Below, piece after piece: positions 1-10,572 of a DNA stretch of 64,000 bases. The notes under the pieces were generated by a model, which saw only the letters and a program-made list of their open reading frames with translations, searched no databases and was not told the DNA's origin. Each line of letters opens with the position of its first letter. Position 1 is the first letter of the stretch. The position numbers were made by a program, and so were the translations under genes. Source of the DNA: Mauremys mutica (Eukaryota; Chordata; Testudines; Geoemydidae); NCBI RefSeq assembly GCF_020497125.1, contig NC_059080.1, positions 46,379,563 through 46,443,562 of the forward strand, given 5' to 3'.

Positions 1-905
1 ATCAGGCGGTAAGTGCTATAAACATGGAAACTTTTATTTTTTAAAAACGGGTATAGAAAAAATAGAAATACTATATACAAAATTTTACATGTCAAACTAT
101 ATAAATAGTAGGTCCACACATATAGGGATTGAACAATAATCCTCTTGGGACAGTTCAACAAAGCTCTCAGAGAGCAGCTCGAAAAGCCTCCGCAGGAGGT
201 TCCTGGGGAGAGGTGCCTTATTCGGTGCTCCATGGAAGCACACTCTTCCGCGCCAGGAGATCCTAATGTAGAGAGGAATCATCGCCTCCACCAGCATTGC
301 TGCATATGGTCCTGGTCTGTGCAGGGCTTCCAGTAGCATCCGCTCTCTCTGACTGCGAGTTACCCGCCTCAGGGTGATGTCGGTCTGGACAGGCTGCATC
401 TAAGTCGGGCAATTAGTGTATTGTTACTATTGTTAACGGTTTACAATTAGGTTGCATAACAACGACCCTCGCTTAACAGCCACGTGCTGGAGGCCACAGA
501 GAACAAGCAGACATTGATCTTTCCCGTGCACTGGCGGGAGGGGCTGGAAAAGGCTCAGCCTTTCTGCTTTCCAGATTGCCTTTAGCAGGAGAGCACAGCT
601 ATCCACTAACTGATAAGCATGATCTACTTTAAGGCTTACCAGGACTGTCTGCAAGACGGATTATGCTGTATCTCCCCGCTTGTCCGCTCTCCTGTGCAAT
701 GGCGCCGCCAATGAGAGCGTATTCCGAAATCTCGAACTTTTCCTGAGATCTCGTGAGACTTGGTGCCCTGTATGGTCTTGTTCAGAGAAACTGACTAGAC
801 TGTGTTCACTGTTCGCAAACATGTATCTGTTCAAGGAAATCATTTACTGTTTCCCATCACACAGCTTCTGCTCTTTCCCGGACTGCCCCGGCATCCCCCT
901 CGCAG

Positions 906-1301
906 AGGCTGGCTCAGATTAGGCGGCGAAAGAAAAAGACTCGGGAAGAGATGTTCGCGGAACTGATGTCCTGCTCCAGAGCCGAGGCGGCAGAGCAGAG
1001 ACAGTGGAGGGAGAGCCTATGTCAACAGCATCGCACACACATCGAACGGGAGGATAGGTGGCGGCAGGAAGACCATCAGGCGACTCAAACGCTGCTTGGG
1101 CTAATGAGGGAGCAAACGGACACGCTCCGGCGCCTTGTTGATGTGCTGCAGGACCGCAGGCAGGAGGAGAGAGCCCCCCTGCACTGTATCTGCAACCACC
1201 CTCCAACGCCAAGAAGTCCTGTCCCCCCCTCACCGAAAATTACAAGACGGAGGGGCGGTAGGGGCCGTGAGAACTGTCACTGCACCACAGCTGAGCGCTA
1301 A
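906..1301 (+). pseudogene. Harbinger Myb/SANT-like accessory protein, last exon
   Basis: The reading frame begins after a CAG acceptor at 903-905 and runs to TAA at 1299-1301. It starts with a basic stretch (RRRKKKTREEM) and continues as a charged helix rich in Arg, Glu and Gln, ending in a Pro-rich tail. This is the C-terminal part of the Myb-like protein of Harbinger elements, which in characterised elements brings the transposase into the nucleus and onto DNA. The N-terminal Myb/trihelix exons are not found upstream, so the gene is either incomplete here or split over exons I cannot place. A poly(A) signal AATAAA follows at 1403-1408. The call rests on recalled similarity to reptilian Harbinger proteins. 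Confidence 0.6.
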
Positions 1302-1402
1302 TGTTCCACACACCTCTGACGCTATAACTGTTTAGAAGCGCTTCCCTTATAGGATCACCCAGTCCCAAATCCAAGTTTCATCACCCCACTATGTAGTAGA
1401 TT

Positions 1403-1408
1403 AATAAA
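1403..1408 (+). terminator. poly(A) signal of the Myb-like gene
   Basis: AATAAA lies about 100 bp past the stop codon of the Myb-like frame on the same strand, followed by a GT-rich stretch. Confidence 0.5.
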
Positions 1409-2049
1409 AGCTGTTTGCTGTTGTTCACTCTTTCCGTCACATCTTTCGTGTCAGAAGACTGTGTATGTGGGGGGGGGGGCAGGGGATTTATAATTGCACG
1501 GGATAGCCTACATTAGCAGGGTACAGACTATCGGGGGCAGGATCAACTGCAGGTCACACACAGACTGCATTCAGTAGTCACCAGGGTCCCTCTGTGTGGT
1601 GTATGCTGCCCCGGGTCATTCTGTGATGTGTACGCTTGTCCACGGTCCTAGCGCCTGCCACCCCCTAATGTTAAGGCATGCTGCCCTTACCATGCACTTC
1701 CACCGTAAGCGCGATCCTCTCCGCTGCCCTGAGCCCCAACAAGAGCCCTCATCCACGGACAGATACTCACCCTTCCCCCACACCCCTCACCCCTTCCTAC
1801 GCCCAAACCCACAGCCCAGAGCCTGCATCCAAATCCCTATGCAAAGACGGCACCACTCGCCCCTTCCTGCAAACCCACCCCTACATGCACAACCACTTGA
1901 AACCGTCCCCCACCCCAGAGACCTATGTAGGAGCAGGAGGCTGTCCGTCCTGTATTGTACAAGCGGTCTGTACATCAGTGCACACCGTACCCAGCACAGT
2001 ATGCGTCCGTGTTTCAAACCCTGAACAGAAATGCAAAGTAAAGGAAAGA

Positions 2050-2055
2050 TTTATT
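2050..2055 (-). terminator. poly(A) signal of the Harbinger transposase
   Basis: On the minus strand this reads AATAAA, about 145 bp past the transposase stop codon. It faces the plus-strand signal of the Myb-like gene, as expected for convergent genes. Confidence 0.45.
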
Positions 2056-2199
2056 AAAAATAAGTGTTCCATTTAATTTGTTTAAAAACGTGTTTTGGAA
2101 GTGGGGGAAACTTGGAGAACGGGGTATGTAACCGCAGATCTCACTCAACACATAGAGAGACAGGCCCAGGATCAGCTTCTCTTAAAATCAAGTGTAGAG

Positions 2200-3585
2200 T
2201 CATCGGTTACCCTGCTCTCCGAGGAAACTTGCTTTCAAAGCCTCCCGGATACACAGCGCTTCCCGCTGGGATAGTTTTTCGGCACGGGTGTCTGGCTGAG
2301 CGTAAACAGCAGCCAGGCGTTTTGCCTCAACCTCCCATCCGGCCAAAAAGGTCTCGCCCTTGCTCTCACAGACACTGTGGAGCACACAGCAAGCAGCAAT
2401 AACTACGGGGATATTCTTTTCGCTGATGTCCGAGCGAGTCAGTAAGCTCCGCCATCTCCCCTTGAGACGTCCGAAAGCACACTCCACCACCATTCTGCAC
2501 TTGCTCAGCCGGTAGTTGAAGAGTTCCTTCTCACTGTCCAAGGCGCCTGTATAGGGCTTCATGAGCCAGGGCATTAGCGGGTAGGCTGGGTCCCCGAGGA
2601 TCACTGTAGGCATCTGCACATCCCCAACCGTTATTTTGTGGTCCGGGAAGAAAGTTCCTGCCTGGAGGCGTCTAAACAGACCAGAGTTCCTGAACACACG
2701 CGCGTCATGAACCTTGCCCGCCCACCCGACGAAGATGTTGGTAAAACATCCCCTATGGTCCACCAGTGCTTGCAGCACCATTGAAAAGTAGCCCTTTCGG
2801 TTAATGTACTCGCTGGCCTGGTGGGCTGGTGCCAGGATAGGGATGTGAGTCCCATCTATAGCCCCACCGCAGTTCGGGAATCCCATCGCGGCGAAGCCAT
2901 CTATGATGTCCTGGACGTTTCCGAGAGTCACTACCTTTGAGAGCAGTTGCTCAACGATTGCGTGGGCTACTTGCATCACAGCAACCCCCACGGTAGATTT
3001 GCCCACGCCAAAGTGGTTCGCTACTGACCGGTAGCTGTCTGGCGTTGCAAGTTTCCAGAGGGCTATGGCCACTCGCTTCTGCACACTCAGGGCTGCTCGC
3101 ATCCGTGTGTCCTGGCGCTTCAGGGCAGGGGCCAGCAAGTCACAGAGTTCAAGGAAAGTGCCCTTACGCATCCTGAAGTTTCACAGCCACTGTGATTCAT
3201 CCCAGACCTGCAGCACTATGCGATCCCACCAGTCCGTGCTGGTTTCCCGGGCCCAGAATCGCCGTTCCACACCATGAACTTGACCCATTGCCACCATGAT
3301 CTCCACGGCGCGGCGTACCCTGCTTTGTGAGAGGTCTGCGCCACTCTGTGAATTCCTGTCCTCACCGCGCTGCCGGAGCCGCCTCGCCCGATTTCTCAGC
3401 AGCTGACTGTGGAAGAGGTGGACGATAAGGTGCGAGGAGTTGACAACGGCCATAAGTGCAGCGATGATCGCAGCGGGCTCCATGCTCGCAGTGCTGTGGC
3501 GTACGCGCTGTAACTGACAAGAGAAGGGCGCGAACAGATTTCCCACCGGCGCTTTCAGGGAGAGAGGGCGGGAGTGACGGTTCAA
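2200..3585 (-). pseudogene. Harbinger transposase broken by one in-frame stop
   Basis: The nuclease domain reads open from 3171 to 2200 (323 residues). It has a helix-turn-helix near residues 49-61 (SVANHFGVGKSTV) and the DDE acidic residues of this superfamily: D106 in AIDGTHIPI, D194 in GDPAYPL and E230 in VECAFGRLKGRW. This is the HARBI1-like fold that cuts and joins transposon ends. The same frame continues upstream to 3585 and supplies an N-terminal part of the family type (DWWDRIVLQVWDESQW). The two parts are separated by a TGA at 3181-3183. Reading across it gives a single protein of about 460 residues. The simplest view is one nonsense mutation in an otherwise intact gene; an intron over the stop is the alternative. 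Confidence 0.85.
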
Positions 3586-3864
3586 TAATGACAGTTACCC
3601 AAAACCACCCTCGGCACATTTTTTCCCCCAGCAGGCATTGGGGGCTCTGCCCAGCATTCCAATGGGCAGCGGGGAGTGCGGGAACTGTGGGATAGCTTCC
3701 CACAGTGCACCGCTTCCAAAGTCGACGCTGGCCCCGTGAATGTGGACTCAGAAATTCGAATTAGTTTATTTAGTATGGATACACAAATTCGACTTCATAA
3801 GGTCGAATCCACAAATTCGAACTAAGTTGATTCGAAATAGTCTTGTAGTGTAGACAAGGCCTGA

Positions 3865-4419
3865 GTTTCAATTTGGAATCCAGGTTCCAGTGAGTCAAGA
3901 AGTTCAATGATGCTTAACTGAATCTGCCAAGTTGGCCTGGTTCTTAGTTGAAACTACTGGGTATCATGTGATTTACTCTCCAAATCTTGAAGGGCCCACC
4001 CCCCGAAGCCCAGCTGTGGCTGGAAACTTGGCCCAGGTTCACACGAAGGCCCACAGAACTTGGTGCACCTTTCAGCAAGCCTTGTCTGACCTCTAGGTTT
4101 GTACCAAGCCCCCACTTGTCTTGGGTTGTGGGTTTGTTCTGAAAGGTTGGCCCAGCACTAACTGAGCACCCTTATGGCAGGTGATCTCACTTGAGTACCA
4201 TGGCCACCAGCCCCAGGGGAGGCTCCAAGATGTGAATCTAGCAAATATATGGTTTGAAATACACACCATGGTGCAAAGCAAGCAGTGCTGTATGGGCTCC
4301 TTGGCTGCTGTGCTGAGCCAGACTTGGGAACCTAACTCAGCATCCAAGACTGAAGGCTCACCTAGGCCTTAGCTTCTAGCCCATCAATTTTCTTTCTTCT
4401 CTCTTCCCCTTTGTTGCAG
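3865..4419. other. F8 intron 19, 3' part
   Basis: This is intron sequence between the Harbinger right end and the exon 20 acceptor. It ends in a pyrimidine-rich tract and TTGCAG. I see no exon and no named repeat in it. Confidence 0.6.
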
Positions 4420-4491
4420 AGTGCCAGAACCCCCTTGGCCTGGCTTCCGGGAACATTGCAGATGCTCAGATCACAGCATCGGGGCAGTACG
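4420..4491 (+). CDS. F8: Coagulation factor VIII, exon 20 (start of C1 domain)
   Basis: Factor VIII is the plasma cofactor of factor IXa in the tenase complex. Its C1 and C2 domains bind phosphatidylserine membranes and von Willebrand factor. This 72-bp exon lies between TTGCAG and GTGAGT. Its first two bases complete a codon begun in exon 19. It encodes CQNPLGLASGNIADAQITAS and then GQY, the opening of the C1 domain with the Cys that pairs with the Cys near the end of exon 23. The length and the phase (one base carried into the next exon) equal those of human exon 20. The upstream exons are outside the window. Confidence 0.95.
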
Positions 4492-4637
4492 GTGAGTGCT
4501 GGACTTTCTGGCCTCGTGACCAGGAAGAAGGTCAAGTTTTCATCAGGCTTAGCCAACACATGCTAGCAAGGCCTGACCTACTCAATCAACTTTGCTAGTC
4601 AAGCAAAGCCTTTTTTATGGTTCCTGCCTCCTGCTGG

Positions 4638-4899
4638 CAGGGCCGGCTCCAGGCCCAGCACGCCAAGCATGTGCTTGGGGCGGCATGCCGCGGGGGGCGC
4701 TCTGCCGGTCGCCGGGAGGGCGGCAGGCAGGGCTCCGGTGGACCTCCCGCAGGCGTGCCTAAGGAGCCGCGGGACCAGCGGACCCTCTGCTGGCACGCCT
4801 GCGGGAGGTCCACCAGAGCCGCGGGACCGGCGACCGGCAGAGCGCCCCCCGCGGTGTGCCACCGTGCTTGGGGCGACGAAACGTCTAGAGCCGCCCCTG
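4638..4899. mobile_element. hAT-type MITE, GC-rich, with 8-bp target duplication
   Basis: The ends are CAGGGCCGGCTCCAGG and CTAGAGCCGCCCCTG, near-perfect inverted repeats. An exact 8-bp duplication CCTGCTGG flanks the element (4630-4637 and 4900-4907), the hAT signature. The interior is itself a large inverted repeat (GGAGGTCCACC against GGTGGACCTCC; GCTCTGCCGGTCGCCGG against CCGGCGACCGGCAGAGC), so it folds into one long hairpin. It has no coding capacity; reading frames over it are by-products of its GC content. Confidence 0.85.
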
Positions 4900-5353
4900 C
4901 CTGCTGGATACCATCTCGGCATTGAAGGAGTTGTGGTGGGGGCAGATAGGGGCTGGCAAAGGCCAAAGCATTGGCTCTGAGGGCCCAGCTCTAGAATGCC
5001 TTCTTCCCTGGCCCCTTTAACTGGGTTTCAAACCCTTTCTTGATTCCTAGAGGCCTCAACATGCTGCATTGGTTTGCCTTGGTGATTTTATCCCTTACCT
5101 TCTATGCCTGGGATGATTCCACTGCAACCACAGTTAGATTAGGCATCTGCAATAGACAGGTTCCTTAAAACATCCTTACTGTTTAGTTCACTACTTCATC
5201 TCAAGTTCAGCTTTCCCTGCCTGCAGTGGCCAGCAAACACCTCTTCTGTCAGCTGAGAGCACCCTCCTCCAGCCCCCAGAGGAGTCCAGTGAGAATCCAT
5301 TAGCCATTGTTATAGCAGAAGTGTGGCCAAGATGCTTGTTTCTCTACACAAGA

Positions 5354-5536
5354 AGATCATAGAATATCAGGGTTGGAAGGGACCTCAGGAGGTCATCTAG
5401 TCCAACCCCCTGCTCAAAGCAGGACCAATCCCCACACAGATTTTTGCCCCAGATCCCTAAATGGCCCCCTCAAGGATTGAACTCACAACCTTGGGTTTAG
5501 CAGGTCAATGCTCAAACCACTGAACTATCCCTCCCT
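5354..5536 (-). mobile_element. Tortoise Pol III-type SINE (tRNA head, CR1-like tail)
   Basis: Read on the minus strand, the element starts with a tRNA-like head: an A box around 5511-5527 (TAGTTCAGTGGTTTGAG) and a B box at 5473-5483 (GAGTTCAATCC). It ends in a tail that matches the 3' end of turtle CR1 LINEs and finishes TCTATGATC. A tRNA head joined to a CR1 tail is the known design of the SINE first described from tortoises. The tail lets it use the CR1 reverse transcriptase. Confidence 0.85.
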
Positions 5537-5887
5537 GCTACAGCCCTTTACAGTCCAGACAGCATGTGATGCATGGAGAGACCCAGTCCCTTGGCAGGAT
5601 GGTGGCCACTGTTAAAGGGAGGGTAAATGGGGGAAGCAGGGCTTTGTTGCACAAAAATGCCTGAGTGGGGGTTACCCAGACTCCGTGTTGCTCTGTCTTT
5701 TTAATCTAAGCCCAGACTTCCCATCTGACATTGAACCAGGTCTGAACAGTGAGGGACAGACAGACAGTCTCACTGAGTGAGGTGCTCTGACTGCTGCTGG
5801 TGCTGTAGTCACCATGCCTGTCTTTCCATGGCAGTGTGTGAACTCACCCAATGGCTTCCCCATCTCTCTTGTGTTCTTCTTCCACAG

Positions 5888-5973
5888 GTCAATGGGCGCC
5901 TAGGCTGGCCCGGTTAGATTATTCGGGGTCTGTCAATGCTTGGAGCACTGACAGCGGCAACTCCTGGATTCAG
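5888..5973 (+). CDS. F8: Coagulation factor VIII, exon 21 (C1 domain)
   Basis: This 86-bp exon lies between TCCACAG and GTAGGT. The base carried over from exon 20 completes a Gly codon, and the frame continues QWAPRLARLDYSGSVNAW and STDSGNSWIQ, ending on a codon boundary. This is the conserved first strand region of the discoidin-type C1 fold. The length matches human exon 21. Confidence 0.95.
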
Positions 5974-6164
5974 GTAGGTTTCACTTATGAAGGAAGGAGA
6001 CATTGTTAAGTGAAATTAATAATAGCCTCTGATGCCTGCAGGCACCAGCCATTTGTGCTGTGGATGGGCTACAGAAAGAGGCAGTGAGCAATTCAGCCCC
6101 AGTTTCTCCACCACCACATCTACAGTGCCCTCAAGCTATTCAGGCCATTGCCAGACTGGGATGT

Positions 6165-6417
6165 TTCACACACATACCCTCCAAACTCCCTACACACACG
6201 CGCACGCACCCCTTCAAACGCCCTACACACACACACACACATGCCCCTCCAAGCCCCCTCCACACATACACACACATGCACGCACCCCTCCAAACCGCCT
6301 ACACACACATATATATACACCCATCCCTCCAAACTCCCTACACATACACACACACACGCCCCTCTGAGCCCCCTACACACACACACCCCTCCAAACCTCC
6401 CACACACACACACACTT
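6165..6417. repeat. CA-rich microsatellite with a higher-order unit
   Basis: Short (CA)n runs alternate with a C-rich spacer of the form CCCCTCCAAACGCCCTA or CCCCTCCAAACCCCCTA. The array therefore has a second period of about 35-45 bp above the dinucleotide period. Open frames across it arise only from the repeat. Confidence 0.9.
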
Positions 6418-7009
6418 TTTCCTGCAGGTTTAAGTTATCCTTTTCCCCACTTGTCCCCTCCTGCCAGACTCTGCACTCCCATGCTGACCTCAGTGTCTGG
6501 TGCTGCATGCTCTGAATCCTCTGGAGCTAACCTCAGTGTCTCCAGATGGATGTGCTGCTGGAGTTAGAAATAGCACGCAACTCCCAGTGCCTCAGGCCTC
6601 GTCTACACTACGCGTTTAAACCGGTTTTAGGAGTGTTAAACCGATTTAACGCCACACCCGTCCACACTAAGAGGCCCTTTATATCGATATAAAGGGCTCT
6701 TTACATCGATTTCTGTACTCCTCCCTAACGAGAGAAGTAGCGCTAGTATCGGAATTACCATATCGGATTAGGGTTAGTGTGGCCGCAGATCGACGGTATT
6801 GGCCTCCGGGTGGTATCCCACAGTGCACCACTGACCGTTCTGGACAGCAATCTGAACTCGGATGCAGTGGCCAGGTAGACAGGAAAAGCCCCGTGAACTT
6901 TTGAATATTTCCTGTTTGCCCAGCGTGGAGCTCTGATCAGCACGGGTGGCGATGCAGTCCGAAATCAAAATAAAAAAAGAGCTCCAGCATGGACCATGCG
7001 GATGTGATC

Positions 7010-7090
7010 GCTGTAAGGGCAGGCAAATCTGTTCTATCAGAGCTCCGTTACATAAGACGAAATTCAAAAGCATTTTTTAAAAATCTCCAG
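7010..7090 (+). pseudogene. Relic of a Harbinger Myb-like gene
   Basis: A short plus-strand stretch reads VLSELRYIRRNSKAFFKNLQ, which resembles the helix of the Myb/trihelix domain of Harbinger accessory proteins. The frame then loses similarity. It suggests that the deleted element descends from a coding Harbinger. The similarity is from memory and short. Confidence 0.35.
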
Positions 7091-7463
7091 ACAGACGCCA
7101 TAGCAGGGACTCAGCTGCGTGACAAGCGTAACGGAAAGCCAAAGAATCAAATGGACGCTCATGGAGGGAGGGAGCGGGGACTGAGGACTCAAGCAATCCC
7201 ACAGTTCCTGCAGTCTCCGAAAAGCATTTGCATTCTTGGCTGAGCTCCAAATGCTTCTAGGGTCAAACACAGTGTCCGCGATGGTTCAGGGCATAGCTCG
7301 GCAATTTAACACCCCCACCCACCCCCAGAAGTGAAAGGGAAAAAAATCCTCTCTTGACTCTTTTACATGTCACCCTATCTTTACTGAATGCTGCAGATAG
7401 ACGCGATGCTGCAGCAGTCAACACCAACATCCTCACTCCCCCCACCCCCACCATGGGTGGCTG

Positions 7464-8270
7464 ATGGTGCAATATGGCTGATATCCAGCATCACCATCAG
7501 CCTTTTGGCACATGGTGCAGTGCAAAAGGACTGGTAACCGTCCTCATCAGCCCGTGAGTGCTCCTGGCTGGCCTCCAGTGAGGTTGGCCGGGGGCGCCTG
7601 GGTAAAAAACTCCTGATCATTCCTGGTAGATGGTGCAGTATGGCTGGTAACCATTGTCATCATAGCAACAGGGGGCTGAGCTTCATCAGCCCCCACCCTT
7701 CATGTGTAAAGAAAAGATTCAATTGTCCCTGGACTAGCAGCGGGATGCTGGGCTCCTCTCCCGCACACTGCTTAATGTCATGTCTGGACTATCATAGCAG
7801 CTGGAGGCTGCCTTCCACTCATATCTCACTAACAAGTCACTGTTTCTTATTCCTGCATTCTTTATTACTTCATCACACAAGTGGGGGGACACTGCAACGG
7901 TAGCCCAGGAAGGCTGGGGGAGAACGGAATCAACAGGTGGGGCTGCTGCAGGAGCACCCCCTGTGAATAGCATTCAGCTCATCATTTCTGCGGGATCTGA
8001 CACAGAGCAGCTGTGCTCTCTGATACACTGGTTCTCTAGTACACTTGCCCCATATTATAGGCAGGACTGATTCTATTTTTTTATACCAAAAAGGAGGGAT
8101 TGACTCAGGGAGTCATTCCCCTTTTTGTCTTTTGCGCCCCCGGCCAATCTCAGCCAAGGGCACTTATGACAGCAGCAGAAGGTGCAGTGCAAAAGGACTG
8201 GTAACCATCATCTTATTGCCAATTTATGGCATAGTAGATGGTACAGTATGGCTGATAACCATCTCTGCTG
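7464..8270. repeat. Dispersed internal sub-repeats in the Harbinger derivative
   Basis: A motif of about 35 bp, GATGGTGCAGTATGGCTGGT followed by AACCAT and a CATCA-rich tail, recurs at about 7464, 7514, 7631, 8185 and 8236. In two copies (7514 and 8185) the centre is replaced by GCAAAAGGACTGG. The copies are spaced, not tandem. Confidence 0.6.
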
Positions 8271-9194
8271 TCATGCAAAAGCAAATGCATGCTGCTGTGT
8301 AGCGCTGCTGAATCGCCTCTGTCAGCGGCATCTAGTACACATACGGTGACAGTCACAAAAGGCAAAACAGGCTCCATGATTGCCATGCTATGGCGTCTGC
8401 CAGGGCAATCCAGGGAAAAAAGGCGCGAAATGATTGTCTGCCGTTGCTTTCCCAGAGGAAGGAGTGACTGACGACATTTACCCAGAACCACCCGCGACAA
8501 TGATTTTTGCCCCATCAGGCACTGGGATATCAACCTGGAAATTCCAAGCGGGAACTATGGGATAGCTACAGAATAGCTACCCACAGTGCAACGCTCCAGA
8601 AATCGACGCTAGCCTCGGACCGCGGACGCACACCACCGAATTAATGTGCTTAGTGTGGCCGCGCGCACTCGATTTTATACAATCTGTTTTACTAAACCGG
8701 TTTATGTACATTCGGAATAATCCCGTAGTGTAGATGTACCCTCAGAAAGGGTCCCCTCCGCCTGCCTATCTCCTCCCTGCACCTTGTGCCTAGCATCTCA
8801 CCTGCAGGCTGGTGAAGTCACTAGTATCTGCCTCCCTCTGATGGAGAAAAGAATATTTCATGTTACACTGAGAGAGAAAAATACCAGATTCGCTTTTGGT
8901 GAGAGGTTTCCTATTAATGAGCAGAACAGATGTGCTGCCCTCTATGTTTATTTTTAATGTGGATTTTCCTGCATTGATGTAACACGCATAACAGTAGTTA
9001 AGTGATGCACTGTAACACTGCAATCCTCAAAGTGGATTCTCAGCTCAGACTGCTGTGTGTGAGGACGCCAGCCCTAAGAATGGGAGCAATCCTCCAGCTT
9101 TAATAATTAAAATCTTGACAACTATCATAGCCAGCCTCACTTTAGTCAACACTAATCATCCCTGATTCACATAAACACCAGATCAACCCACACT

Positions 9195-9625
9195 TGTAAA
9201 CAGGAGCATAGGAACTACCAGGCCAGATGTGGCCCACGGTTCATCTGGTCCAGTATCCTGTCTCCAACAGTGACCAGTACCAGCTGCTTCAGAGGAATGT
9301 GCAAAATCCCCTACCGGACAGCTATGGAATAACCTAGCCATAAGGGAAGAATCTTCCTGACCCTTATCAGTTAGGGGTTGACTTGTGCACTGAAGTCTGA
9401 AAGTTGATATTTCTTATATTATTTTATCCCATCTAATATAAATTTGGGTATTCTTATTATTAATATAAATGTCAAATCCTTTTATCAATCCTGCTACACA
9501 CTTGGACTCCATCATATCTTGTGGCAATGAGTTCCAAAGGTTAACGATCTACAGTTTTTTAAAAAACAGCCTTTCCTTTACCAGTGTTAAATTCATCCCT
9601 TTTCAGTTGTATTGAATGCCCAAAA
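9195..9625 (-). mobile_element. CR1/L2-like LINE 3' fragment
   Basis: The stretch contains phrases typical of minus-strand CR1-like 3' regions in reptiles: CATCTGGTCCAGTATCCTGT, CTTCAGAGGAATGTGCAA and GGCAATGAGTTCCAAAGGTT. It is old and non-coding. The family name is from recall, not from a search. Confidence 0.6.
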
Positions 9626-9774
9626 CTATGCTGTGAAAATGTGGAGGGGAAGTTAAACCCACAAAAGTCACCGTCATGTTAAGATAATTATAACAAAGCA
9701 AATAAAACTGTAATGTGCCAGCCCAGTGTCTGTGATAATCTCCTGACAATACACACACAATAATAATACTCTTG

Positions 9775-9960
9775 TAGCATACTCCATCCAAGGATCCCAG
9801 AATGCTTCACAAATAGTCATTCAACCTTTTAGCAATCCTGTATATTATCCCTATTTGTATGGATGGGGAAACCGAGGCTTGAAGTGACTTGCCTACCATT
9901 ACTCTCAGGTTTTTTAAACCGAAGACCATGTCCCCTGCCCTCAAGGCTCCTCTTTCCCCA
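9775..9960 (-). mobile_element. MIR-like SINE fragment
   Basis: GGATGGGGAAACCGAGGCTTGAAGTGACTTGCC, given here in parts, is the reverse of the conserved MIR core (GGGCAAGTCACTT ... CCTCAGTTTCC). It is heavily diverged. Confidence 0.45.
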
Positions 9961-10416
9961 AAGGGGGTAGTAATCATTGGTCCATTCAACCCTTCATACT
10001 TGTGGGTGTGATTTTCCTAATGCTGGTTAATATCCGTTCTGGCTGTGAGAGACTGGGGCCACTGGGGCTGCAGAGTGAATGGAGAGAGGTAGCTTGGCAC
10101 ATTTCTTAGGGTTTATCAGTGCCATCGCAGAAGGTTGGTTGGGTTTGAGTAGCAGAGGGGAAGATGATGAGAGGGTGGACTGAGGTCTCCCAGTGGTCTC
10201 TGCAATCACTGATTGTGTGGGATACCCCAGCCTGGTCCTGACAGATTATCCTTGCTCAATGAGCCAGGGTTCTGCAACACCCTCCCCAAATATATCAGGG
10301 AGGGAAGCTCCAAAACTGGGAGGAATCAAACCCCATGCCCAAGTCGCACTGTGGTTGGCAGCGGATACCAAAGGGCATCACCCTACAGGAAATGAATCTC
10401 TATATTCCCTCGGTAG

Positions 10417-10572
10417 GTGGATCTGCTGCATCCCATGATTCTTCATGGCATAAAGACCCAGGGGGCCCGGCAAAAGCTCTCCAGCCTCTACATCTCCCAG
10501 TTCGTCATCTTCTATGGCCTTGATGGGGAGAGGTGGAAGAGATACAAGGGGAACACCACCAGCTCCCAGATG
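10417..10572 (+). CDS. F8: Coagulation factor VIII, exon 22 (C1 domain)
   Basis: This 156-bp exon lies between GGTAG and GTGAGT and is in frame at both ends. It encodes VDLLHPMILHGIKTQGARQK, then the SLYISQFVIFYGLDGERW region of the C1 beta-barrel. The length equals that of human exon 22. The acceptor tract is short of pyrimidines (CCCTCGGTAG), but the frame, the length and the residue match fix the boundary. Confidence 0.95.

Larger units (their letters stand above)
1..3861. mobile_element. Harbinger (PIF/Harbinger) DNA transposon, autonomous type, left end outside window
   Basis: This block carries the two genes typical of Harbinger elements: a DDE transposase on the minus strand and a Myb/SANT-type accessory protein on the plus strand, arranged convergently with poly(A) signals between them. 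The right end reads TAGTGTAGACAAGGCC, the inverted-terminal type shared with the shorter Harbinger copies in this window, and is followed by TGA, a suitable 3-bp target site. The left end is not in view. The element sits in F8 intron 19. Positions 1-900 hold no gene I recognise. Confidence 0.8.
4492..5887. other. F8: F8 intron 20
   Basis: This 1.4-kb intron holds a 262-bp hAT MITE (4638-4899) and a tortoise-type SINE (5354-5536), listed separately. I see nothing else in it. Confidence 0.8.
6595..8741. mobile_element. Internally deleted Harbinger element
   Basis: The left end GGCCTCGTCTACACTAC and the right end GTAGTGTAGATGTACC are inverted repeats of the same type as the element at 1-3861. 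TCA flanks both sides (6592-6594 and 8742-8744), fitting the 3-bp TNA target duplication of Harbinger. The sub-terminal CCCACAGTGCA motif also occurs near the end of the larger element. Inside are only relics of coding sequence, so it needs a transposase supplied by another copy. Confidence 0.85.
5974..10416. other. F8: F8 intron 21
   Basis: This 4.4-kb intron is mostly repeats: a CA-rich array at 6165-6417, a deleted Harbinger element at 6595-8741, a CR1/L2-like fragment near 9195-9625 and a MIR-like fragment near 9775-9960. I see no feature in 8745-9190 or 9965-10416. Confidence 0.8.

Noticed and set aside
97..399. 100-codon minus-strand frame at the left edge
   Set aside because: It lies in the Harbinger element but matches no domain I recognise. 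It could be part of the element's coding region or chance, so I did not call it.
4595..4980. Overlapping Arg/Ala/Pro-rich frames of about 100 codons
   Set aside because: They coincide with the GC-rich hairpin hAT MITE and are open on both strands because of base composition.
5470..5536. tRNA gene on the minus strand
   Set aside because: The A and B box sequence belongs to the SINE head; the fold is degenerate and fused to a CR1-type tail.
6032..6567. Thr/His-Thr repeat proteins across the CA-rich array
   Set aside because: They are translations of the (CA)n array in all frames.
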